A stretch of DNA of 64,000 nt from Salimicrobium flavidum (GCF_900156645.1 NZ_FTOC01000001.1:1-64000), one strand, 5' to 3'; counted from the stretch's first letter, positions 28,481 to 41,538 are shown. Numbers and translations are program-made. Notes: a model not told the origin generated them from the sequence alone.

Positions 28481-30244
28481 ATGGAACGAACTTCTTGTGG
28501 AATATTAAGAGATTCGAATAAAGGGGAAAAAGTATTGTTGAAAGGATGGGTCCAAAAACGCAGGGATCTCGGTGGATTGATTTTCATCGATTTTCGTGAC
28601 CGTTCCGGTATTGTTCAGGTGGTTTTCAACCCCGAGGTATCTAAAGAAGCCCTCACGATAGCCGAATCAGTGCGAAGCGAGTTTGTCCTTGAAATAGAAG
28701 GAGAAGTCGTAGAACGTGCAGAAGGTACGGTGAATGAACAGCTCGATACCGGTAATATCGAAGTTGTCGCTACGGACGTACAGATTTTGAACAAAGCGAA
28801 AACTCCTCCTTTCATGATCGAAGATGAAACGGATGTGGCTGAAGACGCCCGTCTGAAATATCGTTATATAGATCTGAGAAGAAAAGAAATGCAGGAGACC
28901 TTCCTTATTCGTCACAAAACCACCCAGGTTATCCGCGACTTTTTGAATCAGGATGGGTACCTGGAGATGGAAACGCCAATCCTTACTAAAAGCACACCGG
29001 AAGGAGCGAGAGACTACCTCGTGCCTAGCCGCGTTCATGACGAAGGCTTTTATGCTTTGCCTCAATCCCCGCAGTTATTTAAGCAGCTGCTGATGATGAG
29101 CGGTTTTGAAAAGTACTATCAGATTGCCCGCTGCTTCCGGGACGAGGACCTACGTGCTGATCGGCAGCCCGAATTCACCCAGGTAGATGTCGAAGCATCG
29201 TTCGTAACGAAAGAAGACATCATGAATATGACGGAAGGTATGATGAAGGCTGTAATGAAAGAGGTGAAAGGAATAGATGTCAATGTACCTTTCCCTCGTC
29301 TTTCTTATGAAGAAGCGATGGAACGCTACGGTTCCGATAAACCGGATACCCGGTTCGGTCTTGAACTGGTCAACATCTCCTCGCTTGTAAAAAACAGCGG
29401 CTTTCAGGTTTTTGAAAAAGCAGTGGCTTCTGGAGGGCAGGTCAGCGCCATCAACGTTGAACAGCAGGCAGATCAATTTTCCCGTAAAGACATTGACCAG
29501 CTCACAGAAGATGTGAAGGTTTATGGCGCGAAAGGGTTGGCTTGGATGAAGATGAAAGACGGGGAACTGACCGGGCCTATCGCCAAGTTTTTCGGGAAGG
29601 AAGAAGCCTCTTCGATCAGGGAAGCGTTGAATGCGAAGGAAGGGGATCTGCTGCTATTCGTTGCTGATAAGACGAGTGTCGTCCACGACAGTCTTGGTGC
29701 TCTGAGACAGAAGCTTGGATCCCGGCTCGGTCTCATCGATCATTCGATCTTCAACTTTTTATGGGTCATTGACTGGCCGCTATTCGAGTATAATGAAGAT
29801 GATGGAAGATATTATGCTGCGCACCATCCGTTCACCCTACCTGCTGCCGAAGATGAGCAACATATACTGGACCGTCCGGAAAGTGTGCAGGCAGAAGCAT
29901 ATGACATCGTTCTGAACGGTTATGAACTCGGGGGAGGCTCTTTACGTATCCATGAACGGGATCTGCAGGAGAAAATGTTTGAAGCACTCGGATTTTCAAA
30001 AGAGGAGGCGAATGAACAGTTCGGCTTCCTGATGGAAGCTCTTGATTCCGGTGCGCCACCCCATGGAGGCATCGCTTTTGGTCTGGATCGCCTCGTCATG
30101 ATATTGGCCAATCGTACGAATTTACGTGATACGATTCTGTTTCCTAAAACAGCATCCGCTTCAGATTTACTGACCAATGCACCTTCGAAAGTGGATGAAA
30201 AACAATTGGATGAATTGAACCTGGAGCTTAACAAAAAGAAATGA
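28481..30244 (+). CDS. aspS: Aspartyl-tRNA synthetase
   Basis: AspS is class IIb. The 587 residues have the N-terminal OB anticodon domain ([23 protein letters not shown]). Catalytic motif 2 is seen as [18 protein letters not shown], then the bacterial GAD insertion (about 310-410) and the C-terminal [13 protein letters not shown] of motif 3. It is co-transcribed with hisS. No terminator separates it from the 6S RNA promoter downstream. Confidence 0.97.
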   Translation: MERTSCGILRDSNKGEKVLLKGWVQKRRDLGGLIFIDFRDRSGIVQVVFNPEVSKEALTIAESVRSEFVLEIEGEVVERAEGTVNEQLDTGNIEVVATDVQILNKAKTPPFMIEDETDVAEDARLKYRYIDLRRKEMQETFLIRHKTTQVIRDFLNQDGYLEMETPILTKSTPEGARDYLVPSRVHDEGFYALPQSPQLFKQLLMMSGFEKYYQIARCFRDEDLRADRQPEFTQVDVEASFVTKEDIMNMTEGMMKAVMKEVKGIDVNVPFPRLSYEEAMERYGSDKPDTRFGLELVNISSLVKNSGFQVFEKAVASGGQVSAINVEQQADQFSRKDIDQLTEDVKVYGAKGLAWMKMKDGELTGPIAKFFGKEEASSIREALNAKEGDLLLFVADKTSVVHDSLGALRQKLGSRLGLIDHSIFNFLWVIDWPLFEYNEDDGRYYAAHHPFTLPAAEDEQHILDRPESVQAEAYDIVLNGYELGGGSLRIHERDLQEKMFEALGFSKEEANEQFGFLMEALDSGAPPHGGIAFGLDRLVMILANRTNLRDTILFPKTASASDLLTNAPSKVDEKQLDELNLELNKKK

Positions 30245-30250
30245 TATCCC

Positions 30251-30279
30251 TTGATAACCTTCAGTTTGTGTGCTATGAT
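30251..30279 (+). promoter_or_regulatory. Promoter of 6S RNA
   Basis: TTGATA, a 17-base spacer and TATGAT, placed so that transcription would begin near 30287, at the closing stem of the 6S RNA. Confidence 0.85.
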
Positions 30280-30286
30280 TTGATTA

Positions 30287-30503
30287 CAAAGTAAAGGAAG
30301 ACAATCCTGATGTGTTCGTTGTAAAACTGTACGTTTTGACCGAACATTTATGAGAAGGGAGTCCGAAGTTTCTGCATGGAATGAATGCCTCGTTGTATTT
30401 TATACTTAGAGGACTCAGGAAGTGCAGAACAGGACACCCACCTGCCAGTAGCGGGTTCAAAACTCATGACACAACGGCACGATTGGGATTGTTTCTTTTA
30501 TGA
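30287..30503 (+). ncRNA. ssrS: 6S RNA
   Basis: 6S RNA binds sigma-A RNA polymerase by imitating an open promoter and is released after a short product RNA is made. The ends pair as AAAGGAAGACAATCC with GGATTGTTTCTTTT, the closing stem. Between them are blocks found in Bacillus 6S RNAs: TCCTGATGTGTTCGTTGT, ACCGAACATTTATG, GAGTCCGAAGTT, and GGACACCCACCTGC with GGGTTCAAAAC. Location after aspS and before rarA agrees with bsrA of B. subtilis. Ends are estimates, within about 5 bases. Confidence 0.92.
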
Positions 30504-30505
30504 AC

Positions 30506-30535
30506 AAAAACCCGACTTTCAAAGTCGGGTTTTTT
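30506..30535 (+). terminator. Bidirectional terminator between 6S RNA and rarA
   Basis: AAAAACCCGACTTT pairs with AAAGTCGGGTTTTT around two bases. T-runs on both strands let it serve 6S RNA (plus) and rarA (minus). Confidence 0.92.
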
Positions 30536-30626
30536 ACGTGCTATAAATGCTTTGGACTTTCTTTAATTCAGAAAGCGAGATAACTTCTGATCTGAGCAAC
30601 CCTTCCCCTGAAAAAGGGGAGGTAGG

Positions 30627-31901
30627 TCATTTTTTCTTTTGCCCATTTATTTTTTCATATACCTTTTGGAGTGCCTGTTCATATTTACCATTCGATTTCG
30701 GTTCATAGTAGGAACGATGCTTGATCGTCTCCGGCAGGTATTGCTGGTCGACCCAACCGGAAGAGGAGTTGTGTGGATACTGGTATTCTGTGCCATGTCC
30801 AAGAGCTTCTGCCCCCTTGTAATGGGAATCCTTCAGATGGGCTGGTATTTCTCCGCTGTTACCTTTTTTTACATCACTGATAGCTGCGTCAAGCGCTTTA
30901 TAGGCACTGTTCGATTTAGGTGACAGGGAAAGATCTGTAACGGCCACGGAAAGAGGTATTCTGGCTTCTGGAAAGCCGAGCCTCTCTGCAGCCTCGACTG
31001 CATGTAATGCTCTTGGTCCTGCCTGAGGATTGGCGAGTCCTATATCCTCGTAAGCTATGACCACAAGTCTTCTTGCGATACTTTCCAAGTCTCCTGCTTC
31101 TATGAGGCGAGCAAGATAATGAAGCGCAGCGTTTACATCACTACCTCTGATCGATTTCTGAAAAGCGGAAAGAACGTCGTAGTGAGCATCCCCGTCCTTA
31201 TCATGGGAGAAGCTTTTCTTTTGCATGCATTCTTCAGCTACGGAAAGGTCGATGGCAATAAACCCGTTCTCGTCCTTCTTCGTAGAAAAGGCGGCGAGCT
31301 CAAGTCCATTGAGAGCTGCGCGCAAATCCCCATTCGAAGCGAATGCGAAATGTTCGAGTGCTTCTTCCGTGATGTCCAGATCAAGATGGGCGAGACCTTC
31401 CTCGTCATTTCTGGCTTTTTCAATAGCTTCTCTTACGTCACTTCGGGAGAGTTTCTCCAGTTCGAAGAGATGCACACGACTTCTTATAGCGGGATTGATG
31501 GAGTGATAGGGATTACTCGTTGTACATCCGATCAGGGTGAGGGTGTTTTTCTCGACGTGAGGAAGTAAAAAATCCTGTTTCGCTTTATCAAGTCTATGCA
31601 CTTCATCAAGGATGAGTACCATCCCTCCATGCATTTTTGCTTCCTCCACTGCGACTTCCATGTCTTTTTTCTTATCTGTCACTGCGTTCAATATCTTATA
31701 GGGCATGGATAAACTTTTGGCAAGAGCTATAGCAAGCGAGGTTTTTCCGGTTCCTGGAGGGCCGAAAAGAATCATGGATAGAAGCCGATTGGAATCTATC
31801 ATACGGTGCAAGGTTTTTCCCTCGCGTACGAGATGGGATTGTCCTATAATGTCATTTATATGTGTCGGTCTCATTCGGAATGCCAAAGGTTGTTGACTCA
31901 T
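30627..31901 (-). CDS. rarA: Replication-associated recombination protein RarA
   Basis: RarA (MgsA) is an AAA+ ATPase acting at stalled replication forks. ATG at 31901 gives MSQQPLAFRMRPTHINDIIGQ and is preceded by AAGGAGG; the frame runs further upstream, but that part has no family resemblance. The 424 residues show Walker A FGPPGTGKTS, Walker B LDEVHRLDK, sensor GCTTSNPY and the C-terminal tetramer domain with YQYPHNSSSGWVDQQYLP. It is transcribed against its neighbours. Confidence 0.95.
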   Translation of the reverse strand: MSQQPLAFRMRPTHINDIIGQSHLVREGKTLHRMIDSNRLLSMILFGPPGTGKTSLAIALAKSLSMPYKILNAVTDKKKDMEVAVEEAKMHGGMVLILDEVHRLDKAKQDFLLPHVEKNTLTLIGCTTSNPYHSINPAIRSRVHLFELEKLSRSDVREAIEKARNDEEGLAHLDLDITEEALEHFAFASNGDLRAALNGLELAAFSTKKDENGFIAIDLSVAEECMQKKSFSHDKDGDAHYDVLSAFQKSIRGSDVNAALHYLARLIEAGDLESIARRLVVIAYEDIGLANPQAGPRALHAVEAAERLGFPEARIPLSVAVTDLSLSPKSNSAYKALDAAISDVKKGNSGEIPAHLKDSHYKGAEALGHGTEYQYPHNSSSGWVDQQYLPETIKHRSYYEPKSNGKYEQALQKVYEKINGQKKK

Positions 31902-31933
31902 TGTTTCCTCCTTGTAGGGAATGTCATACGGTA

Positions 31934-31962
31934 ATCCTAGGGTGTTCCCGGAAAAAATGCAA
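31934..31962 (-). promoter_or_regulatory. Promoter of rarA
   Basis: On the minus strand TTGCAT (31962-31957) and TAGGAT (31939-31934) are 17 bases apart, 33 bases upstream of the rarA start. Confidence 0.55.
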
Positions 31963-31977
31963 GCACCCCCATCTTCG

Positions 31978-31986
31978 TGATATAAT
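31978..31986 (+). promoter_or_regulatory. Extended -10 promoter of the yczE-like gene
   Basis: TGATATAAT is an extended -10, 32 bases before the start. No clear -35 is present. It runs divergently from the rarA promoter. Confidence 0.6.
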
Positions 31987-32018
31987 GTCGTGTGGTAAAA
32001 TAGGAAGAAGGAATAATT

Positions 32019-32693
32019 ATGAATAAAAATATTCGAACAACAAAAATCAGGTGGACGTATTTTACAATCGGTCTGGTCATTCTTGCTTTCGGAATCTCCC
32101 TTACTATTCAGGGGAGGGCTCTCGGTATAGGTCCATGGGATGTTTTCCACTACGGACTTTTCAAACAGTTCGGCCTTACAATAGGGACATGGTCCATTAT
32201 CGCAGGGATATCCATCGTGGTATTGACCTCTCTTTTTTATCGTCAGTGGCCACGTATCGGGACGATCCTCAACATGGTGCTCATAGGCGTTTTCATTGAT
32301 ATATTCAACTGGATTCTCGTAGAACCGGAAACGCTAAGCATGCAGATCTTCGTGTTTATTACAGGTACAGTCATCATGGCTCTCGGGATAGGAGTTTATG
32401 TCGCCCCTGATCTCGGTGCAGGACCGCGGGATAGCTTTATGCTGATGCTTTCAGATGTTCTCGGCTGGAAGGTTTCCACATCGAGGAACGTGATGGAAGT
32501 CACGGTAGCTCTTCTCGGTTGGCTGTTGCAGGGACCAGTAGGTGTAGGTACCGTGTTTATAGCACTTATGCTCGGAACGATGGTCGGTTACAGTCTGCCG
32601 TTCGCTAAAAGCACAATGAACTTTTTCATGAAAAAGGGTGAACAGAATGAAAATATCAACAAAGGGCCGTTATGGTCTAACAATAATGATTGA
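32019..32693 (+). CDS. YczE-type integral membrane protein
   Basis: The 224-residue protein has five or six hydrophobic helices. It has the repeated pattern TIQGRALGIGPWDVFHYGL and VAPDLGAGPRDSFMLML, characteristic of the YczE/YitT-like family. In B. subtilis YczE influences surfactin production, and no transport substrate is established. The last 47 bases overlap the cymR reading frame, so translation of cymR may depend on it. Function here is unknown. Confidence 0.8.
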   Translation: MNKNIRTTKIRWTYFTIGLVILAFGISLTIQGRALGIGPWDVFHYGLFKQFGLTIGTWSIIAGISIVVLTSLFYRQWPRIGTILNMVLIGVFIDIFNWILVEPETLSMQIFVFITGTVIMALGIGVYVAPDLGAGPRDSFMLMLSDVLGWKVSTSRNVMEVTVALLGWLLQGPVGVGTVFIALMLGTMVGYSLPFAKSTMNFFMKKGEQNENINKGPLWSNNND

Positions 32694-33066
32694 GCTAGCG
32701 CGTAAATATGGGGAAGGCCCCGTGTCTCTTAAGCAGATAGCAAGAGACAATGATTTGTCGGAACATTATCTTGAACAGCTGATTGCTCCTCTGAGAAACG
32801 CAAGTCTCGTAAAAAGTGTACGGGGAGCTTACGGCGGTTACATGCTGAAAATGAAACCGAATGAGATTACAGCTGGCGATGTTATCAGAGTCCTCGAGGG
32901 TCCGATCACTCCTGTAGAAGGTATTGAAGACGAAGAACCTGCAAAGCAGGCGTTATGGCTTCGAATCAGAGATGCGGTCAAGGATGTGCTTGATACCACG
33001 ACATTGGAAGATTTGAAAAACCATACAGGAGATCAGACGCAAGACGAATTTATGTTCTACATTTGA
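32647..33066 (+). CDS. cymR: Rrf2-family cysteine metabolism repressor CymR
   Basis: CymR represses sulfur-uptake and cysteine genes together with CysK in Bacillus. ATG 32647 gives MKISTKGRYGLTIMIELARK, the family start, after AAAGGGTGA; a GTG nine bases upstream is less likely. The 139 residues contain the winged helix (LSEHYLEQLIAPLRNASLVKS, then RGAYGGYML). No cysteine cluster is present, so it is not an iron-sulfur sensor like IscR. It stands before a cysteine desulfurase and mnmA, a fitting context. Confidence 0.93.
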   Translation: MKISTKGRYGLTIMIELARKYGEGPVSLKQIARDNDLSEHYLEQLIAPLRNASLVKSVRGAYGGYMLKMKPNEITAGDVIRVLEGPITPVEGIEDEEPAKQALWLRIRDAVKDVLDTTTLEDLKNHTGDQTQDEFMFYI

Positions 33067-33084
33067 ATGCAGGAGGAAATAACC

Positions 33085-35339
<2,255 letters not shown>

Positions 35340-35349
35340 CGGAGAGATC

Positions 35350-35380
35350 AAGCCATGACCTCTATAAGTCATGGCTTGTT
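35350..35380 (+). terminator. Possible terminator after mnmA
   Basis: AAGCCATGAC pairs with GTCATGGCTT around 8 bases, followed by GTTTCC. The short T-run suggests partial termination. Confidence 0.65.
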
Positions 35381-35405
35381 TCCTACATAAGAAAGGGGTA
35401 TGAAT

Positions 35406-36065
35406 ATGGATAAATTGCAACAGGGCATCGACCGGATGCAGGATCAGGATTTTGAAGAAGCGGCTAAGCTTTTCACGGAGGCGATCGAAGAAAATCCCGA
35501 GGAACCGCTCGGTTACATCAATTTCGGTAATTTACTGCTTCATATGCAACAGTATGAACGGGCAGAACGCTTCTTTGAAAGGGCTATTTCTCTGGATGAG
35601 GAAGCAGCAACCGCTTATTATGGTCTAGGGAACGTTTATTATGATCAGGAAAAGTTCACACAAGCTCAGAATCAGTTCCTCCAGGCGGTCGAAAAAGGGC
35701 TTGATGAAGCGGATGTATACTTTCTGCTCGGAATGACCTTCGTACAGCAGGATTATCAGAAACTGGCGCTCCCTTATTTATCCAGAGCCTCGGAGCTTGA
35801 TCAATCAGATGTGGATATCCAGTTTCAGTACGGGCTGTGCCTTGCACAGAATCAGCAGTTGGACCAGGCGAAACGCGTTCTTCATCAAGTCCTTGAGCTC
35901 ACGCCGGAGCACGGGGATGCTTATTACAACCTGGGGGTCATCTCCATTTTCGAAGAGCAGCCGCAAGAGGCTTTGGATCGATTCGAAAAAGCTCTGGAAA
36001 TCCAGGAGGATCATATGCTCGCTGCTCATGCGAAAGCCGAAGTGGAAAAAGCGCTCAATGAATGA
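35406..36065 (+). CDS. TPR repeat protein
   Basis: The 219-residue soluble protein is made of about six tetratricopeptide units, for example GYINFGNLLLHMQQYERAERFFERA, then AYYGLGNVYYDQEKF and DAYYNLGVISIFEEQPQEALDRFEKA. ATG 35406 is preferred over ATG 35400, because AAAGGGG lies only one base from the latter. B. subtilis YrrB has the same position between mnmA and recD2. It is probably a protein-binding scaffold; the partner is unknown. Confidence 0.9.
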   Translation: MDKLQQGIDRMQDQDFEEAAKLFTEAIEENPEEPLGYINFGNLLLHMQQYERAERFFERAISLDEEAATAYYGLGNVYYDQEKFTQAQNQFLQAVEKGLDEADVYFLLGMTFVQQDYQKLALPYLSRASELDQSDVDIQFQYGLCLAQNQQLDQAKRVLHQVLELTPEHGDAYYNLGVISIFEEQPQEALDRFEKALEIQEDHMLAAHAKAEVEKALNE

Positions 36066-36080
36066 TAAGGAGTCGGACCA

Positions 36081-38405
36081 ATGGACAATCAGCAATCTAT
36101 GGTCGAGCAGGAAGAAAGACCGTATGTAAAAGCAGAACTGAAGCGGATGATCTTCCATAGGGAAGAAGAAACGTTTTCTATCGCTTCAGTGAAAGTTTTG
36201 GAGACCTCGGAGAGTTTCGAAGGGAAAGAACTTGTTATCAAAGGGTATTTCGCTCCACTGGAAGAAGGGGAGACCTATATATTGTACGGATCCTTCGAGA
36301 CCCATAAAAAATTCGGGGAACAGTACGTCGTCGAAGAATATCGCCGGGTGATGCCGGAAACGAGAGACGGACTCATCGCGTATTTGTCCAGTGAGCTTTT
36401 TGATGGAATCGGAAGGAAAACTGCAGCAAGAGTCATTGATACACTTGGAGAAGATGCAGTTACAATCATACTCTCGGACAGGAATTCACTCGACCGTGTA
36501 CCGAAGATGTCTGATAAAATCAAGGATAATCTTTACAAAGCTCTTGTTGAACATCAGGGGTTCGAACAGGTGATGGTTGAACTCACGAAACACGGACTTG
36601 GGCTTAAGACGATCCAGAAGATTTATGGAGCTTTTGGTAACCAGACTCTGGACATTCTGGAAGAGGACCCTTATCAATTTGTGTTCGCTGTCGAAGGGTT
36701 CGGGTTTTACCGGGCGGATGAACTTGCGAAGAACAGGAACCTCACACACAATCACCCGACAAGAATACGCGCCGGCTGTCTCTACACTCTACATCAGAAC
36801 CTTCAGGCTGGTCATACGTATCTTCCACTTGAAACTTGCCTTCTAGAGATGGAACAATTGCTGCATTCTCCGGAGGAAGGCCCGTTATCTTATGAAGAGC
36901 TTTCATCCGAAGTGACCTATCTCGGAGAAAACAGGTATGTATTCATTGAGGAAGACCGGATATATCTTCCCTCCCTTTATTTTGCCGAGAATGGTTTCGT
37001 TACCCAGGTCGACCGGATACTGGCTGATGAAGTGAATACCGATTTTACACAGGCTGATCTCCTGAAAGTGATCGGTTCGATCGAGGAAGAGGAAACGATG
37101 AGTTATGGTAAAGAACAGTTCGAAGCGATTGAAACGGCACTCAAAGAAAAAATGATGATTATCACCGGAGGCCCCGGGACAGGGAAGACGACGGTCATCA
37201 AAGGGCTGTTACACGCTTACTCAAAACTCGAAGATTGTTCTCTTGACCCGAAAGATTACACGAAAGATGTGCCTTTCCCCTTCGTACTCACTGCTCCGAC
37301 AGGACGTGCTGCAAAGCGGATGACTGAATCCACCGGGTTACCTGCGAGTACCATTCACCGTCTCCTCGGCTGGGACGGTCATCAGACGTTCGAAAAGGAC
37401 CATACCAATCGGATCGAAGGGAAATTGTTGATCATCGACGAATTCTCTATGGTCGATATGTGGCTATCCAATCAACTTTTTCGTGCTATCCCTTCGGATA
37501 TGCAGGTGGTCGTAGTAGGGGATGAAGACCAGTTGCCCTCGGTCGGACCGGGGCAGGTACTTGCTGATATATTGGCATCAGGAGAAATTCCTTCCATCCA
37601 GTTGAATGAAGTGTATCGACAGAAAGAAGGTTCGAAAATCATTCATCTTGCCCATGCTATAAAGAATGATGCTTGTACACCGGATATGCTCAGCAAGGAG
37701 AAGGACTTCAACTTCATTAAGGCTCCTGAAACGCGGTTGAAGGATGTCGTGACAGATATTGTCGCCAAAGCCCACGAGAAATCGATAGACCTTAAAGACA
37801 TCCAGGTGCTTGCTCCGATGTATCGTACAGAAACAGGGATTCATGAAATCAACCGGGCTTTGCAGGAGAGGGTAAATCCCAAAAACAAGAATAAACGTGA
37901 AATGGAATGGAAAGGAAACATTTTCCGAAAAGGGGACAAAGTCATTCAGCTTGTTAATCAGCCCGAAGAAGGCGTGTTCAATGGAGATATCGGAGAAGTT
38001 GCAGCGATTTTTCGCGCCGAAGAGAATGTGGATCACATAGAGCAGCTTGTCATTGAATTCGATGGAAAAGAAGTGACTTACCCGAGAAAAGAACTATCTA
38101 ATATTATGCTTGCCTATTGCACCTCTATCCACAAATCACAGGGGAGTGAATTTTCTATAGTCATTCTGCCAGTGACGTATCAGTACAAGCGGATGCTGAA
38201 GAAGAATCTCCTTTATACGGCCGTTACGAGGGCCAAACAGTCCCTCATACTTTGTGGCGATCAGCAGGCTTTCCTCAAGGGGATCCGGACGAAAGACACG
38301 AATCAGCGGTTCACGTACCTGCAGGAAAAGCTGAAAAAAGAAACGACGGTTGTCTATGATGAAGAAGACGAAGATGAAGCAATGTCTCCATATGATTTTA
38401 TGTAA
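36081..38405 (+). CDS. recD2: RecD2-type DNA helicase
   Basis: RecD2 is a 5'-3' superfamily 1B helicase working in mismatch and replication repair without RecBC. The 774 residues have the long N-terminal region of the D2 group with helix-hairpin-helix segments (about 100-200). The motor follows, with Walker A TGGPGTGKTTVIKG (about 362-375), LLIIDEFSMVD, GDEDQLPSVGPG and YCTSIHKSQGSEF. Length and motifs are complete. Confidence 0.95.
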   Translation: MDNQQSMVEQEERPYVKAELKRMIFHREEETFSIASVKVLETSESFEGKELVIKGYFAPLEEGETYILYGSFETHKKFGEQYVVEEYRRVMPETRDGLIAYLSSELFDGIGRKTAARVIDTLGEDAVTIILSDRNSLDRVPKMSDKIKDNLYKALVEHQGFEQVMVELTKHGLGLKTIQKIYGAFGNQTLDILEEDPYQFVFAVEGFGFYRADELAKNRNLTHNHPTRIRAGCLYTLHQNLQAGHTYLPLETCLLEMEQLLHSPEEGPLSYEELSSEVTYLGENRYVFIEEDRIYLPSLYFAENGFVTQVDRILADEVNTDFTQADLLKVIGSIEEEETMSYGKEQFEAIETALKEKMMIITGGPGTGKTTVIKGLLHAYSKLEDCSLDPKDYTKDVPFPFVLTAPTGRAAKRMTESTGLPASTIHRLLGWDGHQTFEKDHTNRIEGKLLIIDEFSMVDMWLSNQLFRAIPSDMQVVVVGDEDQLPSVGPGQVLADILASGEIPSIQLNEVYRQKEGSKIIHLAHAIKNDACTPDMLSKEKDFNFIKAPETRLKDVVTDIVAKAHEKSIDLKDIQVLAPMYRTETGIHEINRALQERVNPKNKNKREMEWKGNIFRKGDKVIQLVNQPEEGVFNGDIGEVAAIFRAEENVDHIEQLVIEFDGKEVTYPRKELSNIMLAYCTSIHKSQGSEFSIVILPVTYQYKRMLKKNLLYTAVTRAKQSLILCGDQQAFLKGIRTKDTNQRFTYLQEKLKKETTVVYDEEDEDEAMSPYDFM

Positions 38406-38436
38406 GAAGCTCATGCGGTGTGTTTTTGAGAAACCG

Positions 38437-38465
38437 TTGACATAAGCCTGTATGTTGCTTATAAT
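38437..38465 (+). promoter_or_regulatory. Consensus promoter of alaS
   Basis: TTGACA, exactly 17 bases, and TATAAT: a full-consensus sigma-A promoter. Strong initiation fits control by attenuation downstream. Confidence 0.95.
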
Positions 38466-38471
38466 AACGCT

Positions 38472-38716
38472 TAGTTCATAGGACGAACATGATGATGGGA
38501 ATAAGTACGTGAATCGAGACTTGAAGAGAGGCGCCTCCTTCGGCTGTAAGAGGTGCTATGTTCTGTTTTGCGGAAAGCTCTCCCGGAATGCGGGTTAATC
38601 CCCTACGGCTGCCAGGACACCGTTATCTGTCCCGAAAGCGATGGTTTAACCATAACCAGGGTGGTACCGCGGTCACGTCCGTCCCTCAGATTACAAACTG
38701 AGGGGCTTTTTTTATT
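38472..38716 (+). promoter_or_regulatory. T-box riboswitch of alaS
   Basis: The T-box core CCAGGGTGGTACCGCGG lies at 38657-38672. A terminator (CCCTCAG with CTGAGGG, then seven T, to about 38715) follows. The likely specifier is GCT at 38577-38579, an alanine codon in the context GGAAAGCTCTCCC, agreeing with the downstream gene. Uncharged tRNA-Ala should permit read-through into alaS. A further 125 bases without recognised features separate it from the start codon. Confidence 0.93.
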
Positions 38717-38840
38717 ATCAGCAAATGGACTGACAACATGTCTCCTGTAGCTGAGATACACTTGATTACTCAGGAGAAAGTTCAACAGTCCGTACGAATG
38801 GTCGGACTACATATTACGAAAATGAAGGAGGAGATTTCCA

Positions 38841-41477
38841 ATGAAATCATTGACATCAGCAGACGTCAGACAGATGTTTCTCGATTTTTTCAAAGAGAAA
38901 GAACACGGAGTGGAGCCGAGTGCCTCACTCATCCCGCATGAAGATCCGACATTGCTGTGGATCAACAGTGGTGTGGCTACCCTGAAGAAATATTTTGACG
39001 GGCGGGTTGTTCCGGAGAATCCACGCATTGCAAATGTTCAAAAATCGATCCGTACGAATGATATTGAAAATGTCGGCTTCACAGCGCGACACCATACTTT
39101 TTTCGAAATGCTCGGAAATTTTTCCATCGGTGATTATTTCAAAGAAGAGGCGATTGAGTTCGCATGGGAATTCCTTACGGGGGATAAATGGATTGACTTT
39201 GATGAAAACAGGTTGTCTGTGACAGTTCATCCGGAAGATGATGAAGCGTATGCTATCTGGAAGGATAAAATCGGTCTTCCTGTAGAGAGAATCATCCGGA
39301 TTGAAGAAAATTTCTGGGATATCGGAGAAGGTCCGAGTGGCCCGAATACGGAGATCTTTTATGATCGCGGAGAAGATTATGGCAAGGATCCCGACGACCC
39401 GGAACTTTACCCGGGAGGTGAGAACGAACGGTACCTTGAAATATGGAACCTTGTGTTCTCCCAGTTCAACCATAATCCTGATGATACGTATACACCTCTT
39501 CCGAAAAAGAACATTGATACCGGCATGGGGCTCGAACGTATTGTATCCGTCATCCAGGATACGAGAACCAACTTTGAAACGGATCTGTTACTTCCTATTA
39601 TCCGTCAGAGTGAAGAGATTTCCGGACGCTCCTATGATGAAAATGAAGAAACGGATGCCGCTTTCAAAGTGATTGCCGACCATATCAGAACGGTAGCATT
39701 CTCCATCGGTGACGGAGCTCTACCCTCTAATGAAGGAAGAGGATATGTGCTGAGACGCCTTCTCCGCAGAGCTGTACGTTTTGCGAAGCAGCTGGGGATT
39801 GATGAACCGTTCATGTATAAACTTGTGCCGACAGTAGCGGAGATCATGGAAGATTTCTATCCGGAAGTGAAGAAGAACGAAAGTTTTATTCAGACAGTGA
39901 TTCAGGCGGAGGAAGAACGCTTCCACGAAACTCTGAACGACGGTCTTGCAATTCTCTCCTCGATTATGGAACGGGAGAGGGAAAAGGGGAGCCGAGTCTT
40001 CCCCGGAGAAGATGTATTCAGATTATATGACACGTACGGGTTCCCGAAAGAACTGACCGTAGAATATGTGGAACACGAAGGTTTCAGTGTTGACGAAGAA
40101 GGTTTTCGTGATGAGATGGAAAAGCAAAGAGCCCGTGCCCGAAGCGCGCGACAAAAAACGGACTCCATGCAGATCCAGGACAGTGTTCTAAGCGATATCC
40201 ACACAAACAGTGAGTTTGTCGGATACGATCTTCTTGAAACAGATAGCGTAATTACAACGCTTATCAAGGAAAAATCGCTGGTCGAAGAAGCGGGTGAAGG
40301 AGATACCATCCATCTACTCATGGACCGCACCCCTTTCTATGCTGAAAGCGGAGGTCAGATTGCGGATAAAGGATTCTTATCTACGGAGGCTGTAACGGTG
40401 GAAATCACCAATGTACAGAAAGCGCCGAACGGTCAGAATTTACATGAAGCCAAGGTGAAGGAAGGGGTGCTTCATAAAGGAGATCAGGTGAAGGCGACGG
40501 TCGATCATCACTCCCGTTCATATATAGTGAAAAACCACACAGCCACTCATCTTCTGCATCAGGCTCTTAAGGATGTGCTTGGGGAGCATGTGAACCAGGC
40601 TGGCTCACTTGTTGCCAGTGAACGTCTCCGTTTCGATTTCTCCCACTTCGGTAGTGTGACAGAGGATCAATTGAAAGAAATAGAAAGAATCGTCAATGAA
40701 AAGATTTGGAGTTCTCTACCGGTATCAATCAGCTATAAGACACTCGAAGAAGCTAAAGAAGAAGGGGCGATGGCTCTCTTTGGAGAGAAGTACGGAGAGA
40801 ATGTACGTGTCGTCGGAATCAGTGATTACAGCCTTGAACTTTGCGGAGGCTGTCATGTAGTGAACACTTCCGAAATCGGGTTGTTTAAAGTACAGTCCGA
40901 AACGGGAATTGGTGCAGGAACACGTCGTATTGAAGCAGTGACCTCCAAAGCGGCTTACGAACTTATGAATGAAAGGGAAGCCATTCTTCGTGCATCAGGA
41001 GAGTTAGTGAAAGCACATGTGGAACAGGTGCCTGAAAGGATTCAGGGGCTTCACGAAGAGATCAGGCAACTTAAAAAGGAAAACGAATCCCTGACGTCGA
41101 AGCTCTCCAATTTGGAAGCTGCATCGATACTGGATGATGTAAAAGAGGTAGAAGGTGTTAAAGTTCTCGCTAAACAGGTGGATGCAAAAGACATGAATGC
41201 ACTCAGGTCGATGATGGATGATCTGAAGCAGCAGATTTCTTCAGGCGTGATTCTGTTGACCGCCCCATCAGGCGAAAAAGTCCAGCTTATTGCCGGCGTA
41301 TCAAAAGATCTCGTGGAAAAGGGTCTGCATGCCGGCAATCTTGTGAAAGGAGCGGCTTCTCGCTGTGGTGGAGGCGGCGGAGGACGTCCAGACATGGCTC
41401 AGGCCGGAGGTAAAGATCCGGAAAAAATCCCGGAAGCTCTCGATTATGCGTATGAATATGTTTCGGAGAACGTCTGA
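38841..41477 (+). CDS. alaS: Alanyl-tRNA synthetase
   Basis: AlaS charges tRNA-Ala and edits Ser and Gly errors. The 878 residues include the class II core ([25 protein letters not shown] near 65-90). The editing domain has the zinc ligands HTATH (about 566-570) and CGGCH (about 668-672). The C-terminal C-Ala part has a coiled coil and ends with the glycine-rich [20 protein letters not shown] follows AAGGAGGAG. ireB follows 61 bases later. Confidence 0.97.
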   Translation: MKSLTSADVRQMFLDFFKEKEHGVEPSASLIPHEDPTLLWINSGVATLKKYFDGRVVPENPRIANVQKSIRTNDIENVGFTARHHTFFEMLGNFSIGDYFKEEAIEFAWEFLTGDKWIDFDENRLSVTVHPEDDEAYAIWKDKIGLPVERIIRIEENFWDIGEGPSGPNTEIFYDRGEDYGKDPDDPELYPGGENERYLEIWNLVFSQFNHNPDDTYTPLPKKNIDTGMGLERIVSVIQDTRTNFETDLLLPIIRQSEEISGRSYDENEETDAAFKVIADHIRTVAFSIGDGALPSNEGRGYVLRRLLRRAVRFAKQLGIDEPFMYKLVPTVAEIMEDFYPEVKKNESFIQTVIQAEEERFHETLNDGLAILSSIMEREREKGSRVFPGEDVFRLYDTYGFPKELTVEYVEHEGFSVDEEGFRDEMEKQRARARSARQKTDSMQIQDSVLSDIHTNSEFVGYDLLETDSVITTLIKEKSLVEEAGEGDTIHLLMDRTPFYAESGGQIADKGFLSTEAVTVEITNVQKAPNGQNLHEAKVKEGVLHKGDQVKATVDHHSRSYIVKNHTATHLLHQALKDVLGEHVNQAGSLVASERLRFDFSHFGSVTEDQLKEIERIVNEKIWSSLPVSISYKTLEEAKEEGAMALFGEKYGENVRVVGISDYSLELCGGCHVVNTSEIGLFKVQSETGIGAGTRRIEAVTSKAAYELMNEREAILRASGELVKAHVEQVPERIQGLHEEIRQLKKENESLTSKLSNLEAASILDDVKEVEGVKVLAKQVDAKDMNALRSMMDDLKQQISSGVILLTAPSGEKVQLIAGVSKDLVEKGLHAGNLVKGAASRCGGGGGGRPDMAQAGGKDPEKIPEALDYAYEYVSENV

Positions 41478-41538
41478 TTTTTATTCTGCGGAAAAGAAGT
41501 ATATAATGGAGGGTGACTATTAGTGCGAGGTGATGTTA

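Noticed and set aside
31902-32150. N-terminal extension of rarA by 83 codons
   Set aside because: The extension covers the divergent promoter region and is not like RarA; a strong ribosome site precedes the internal ATG at 31901.
38738-38941. 67-codon frame overlapping the alaS start
   Set aside because: No ribosome site before its ATG, and the latter half is just a shifted reading of alaS.
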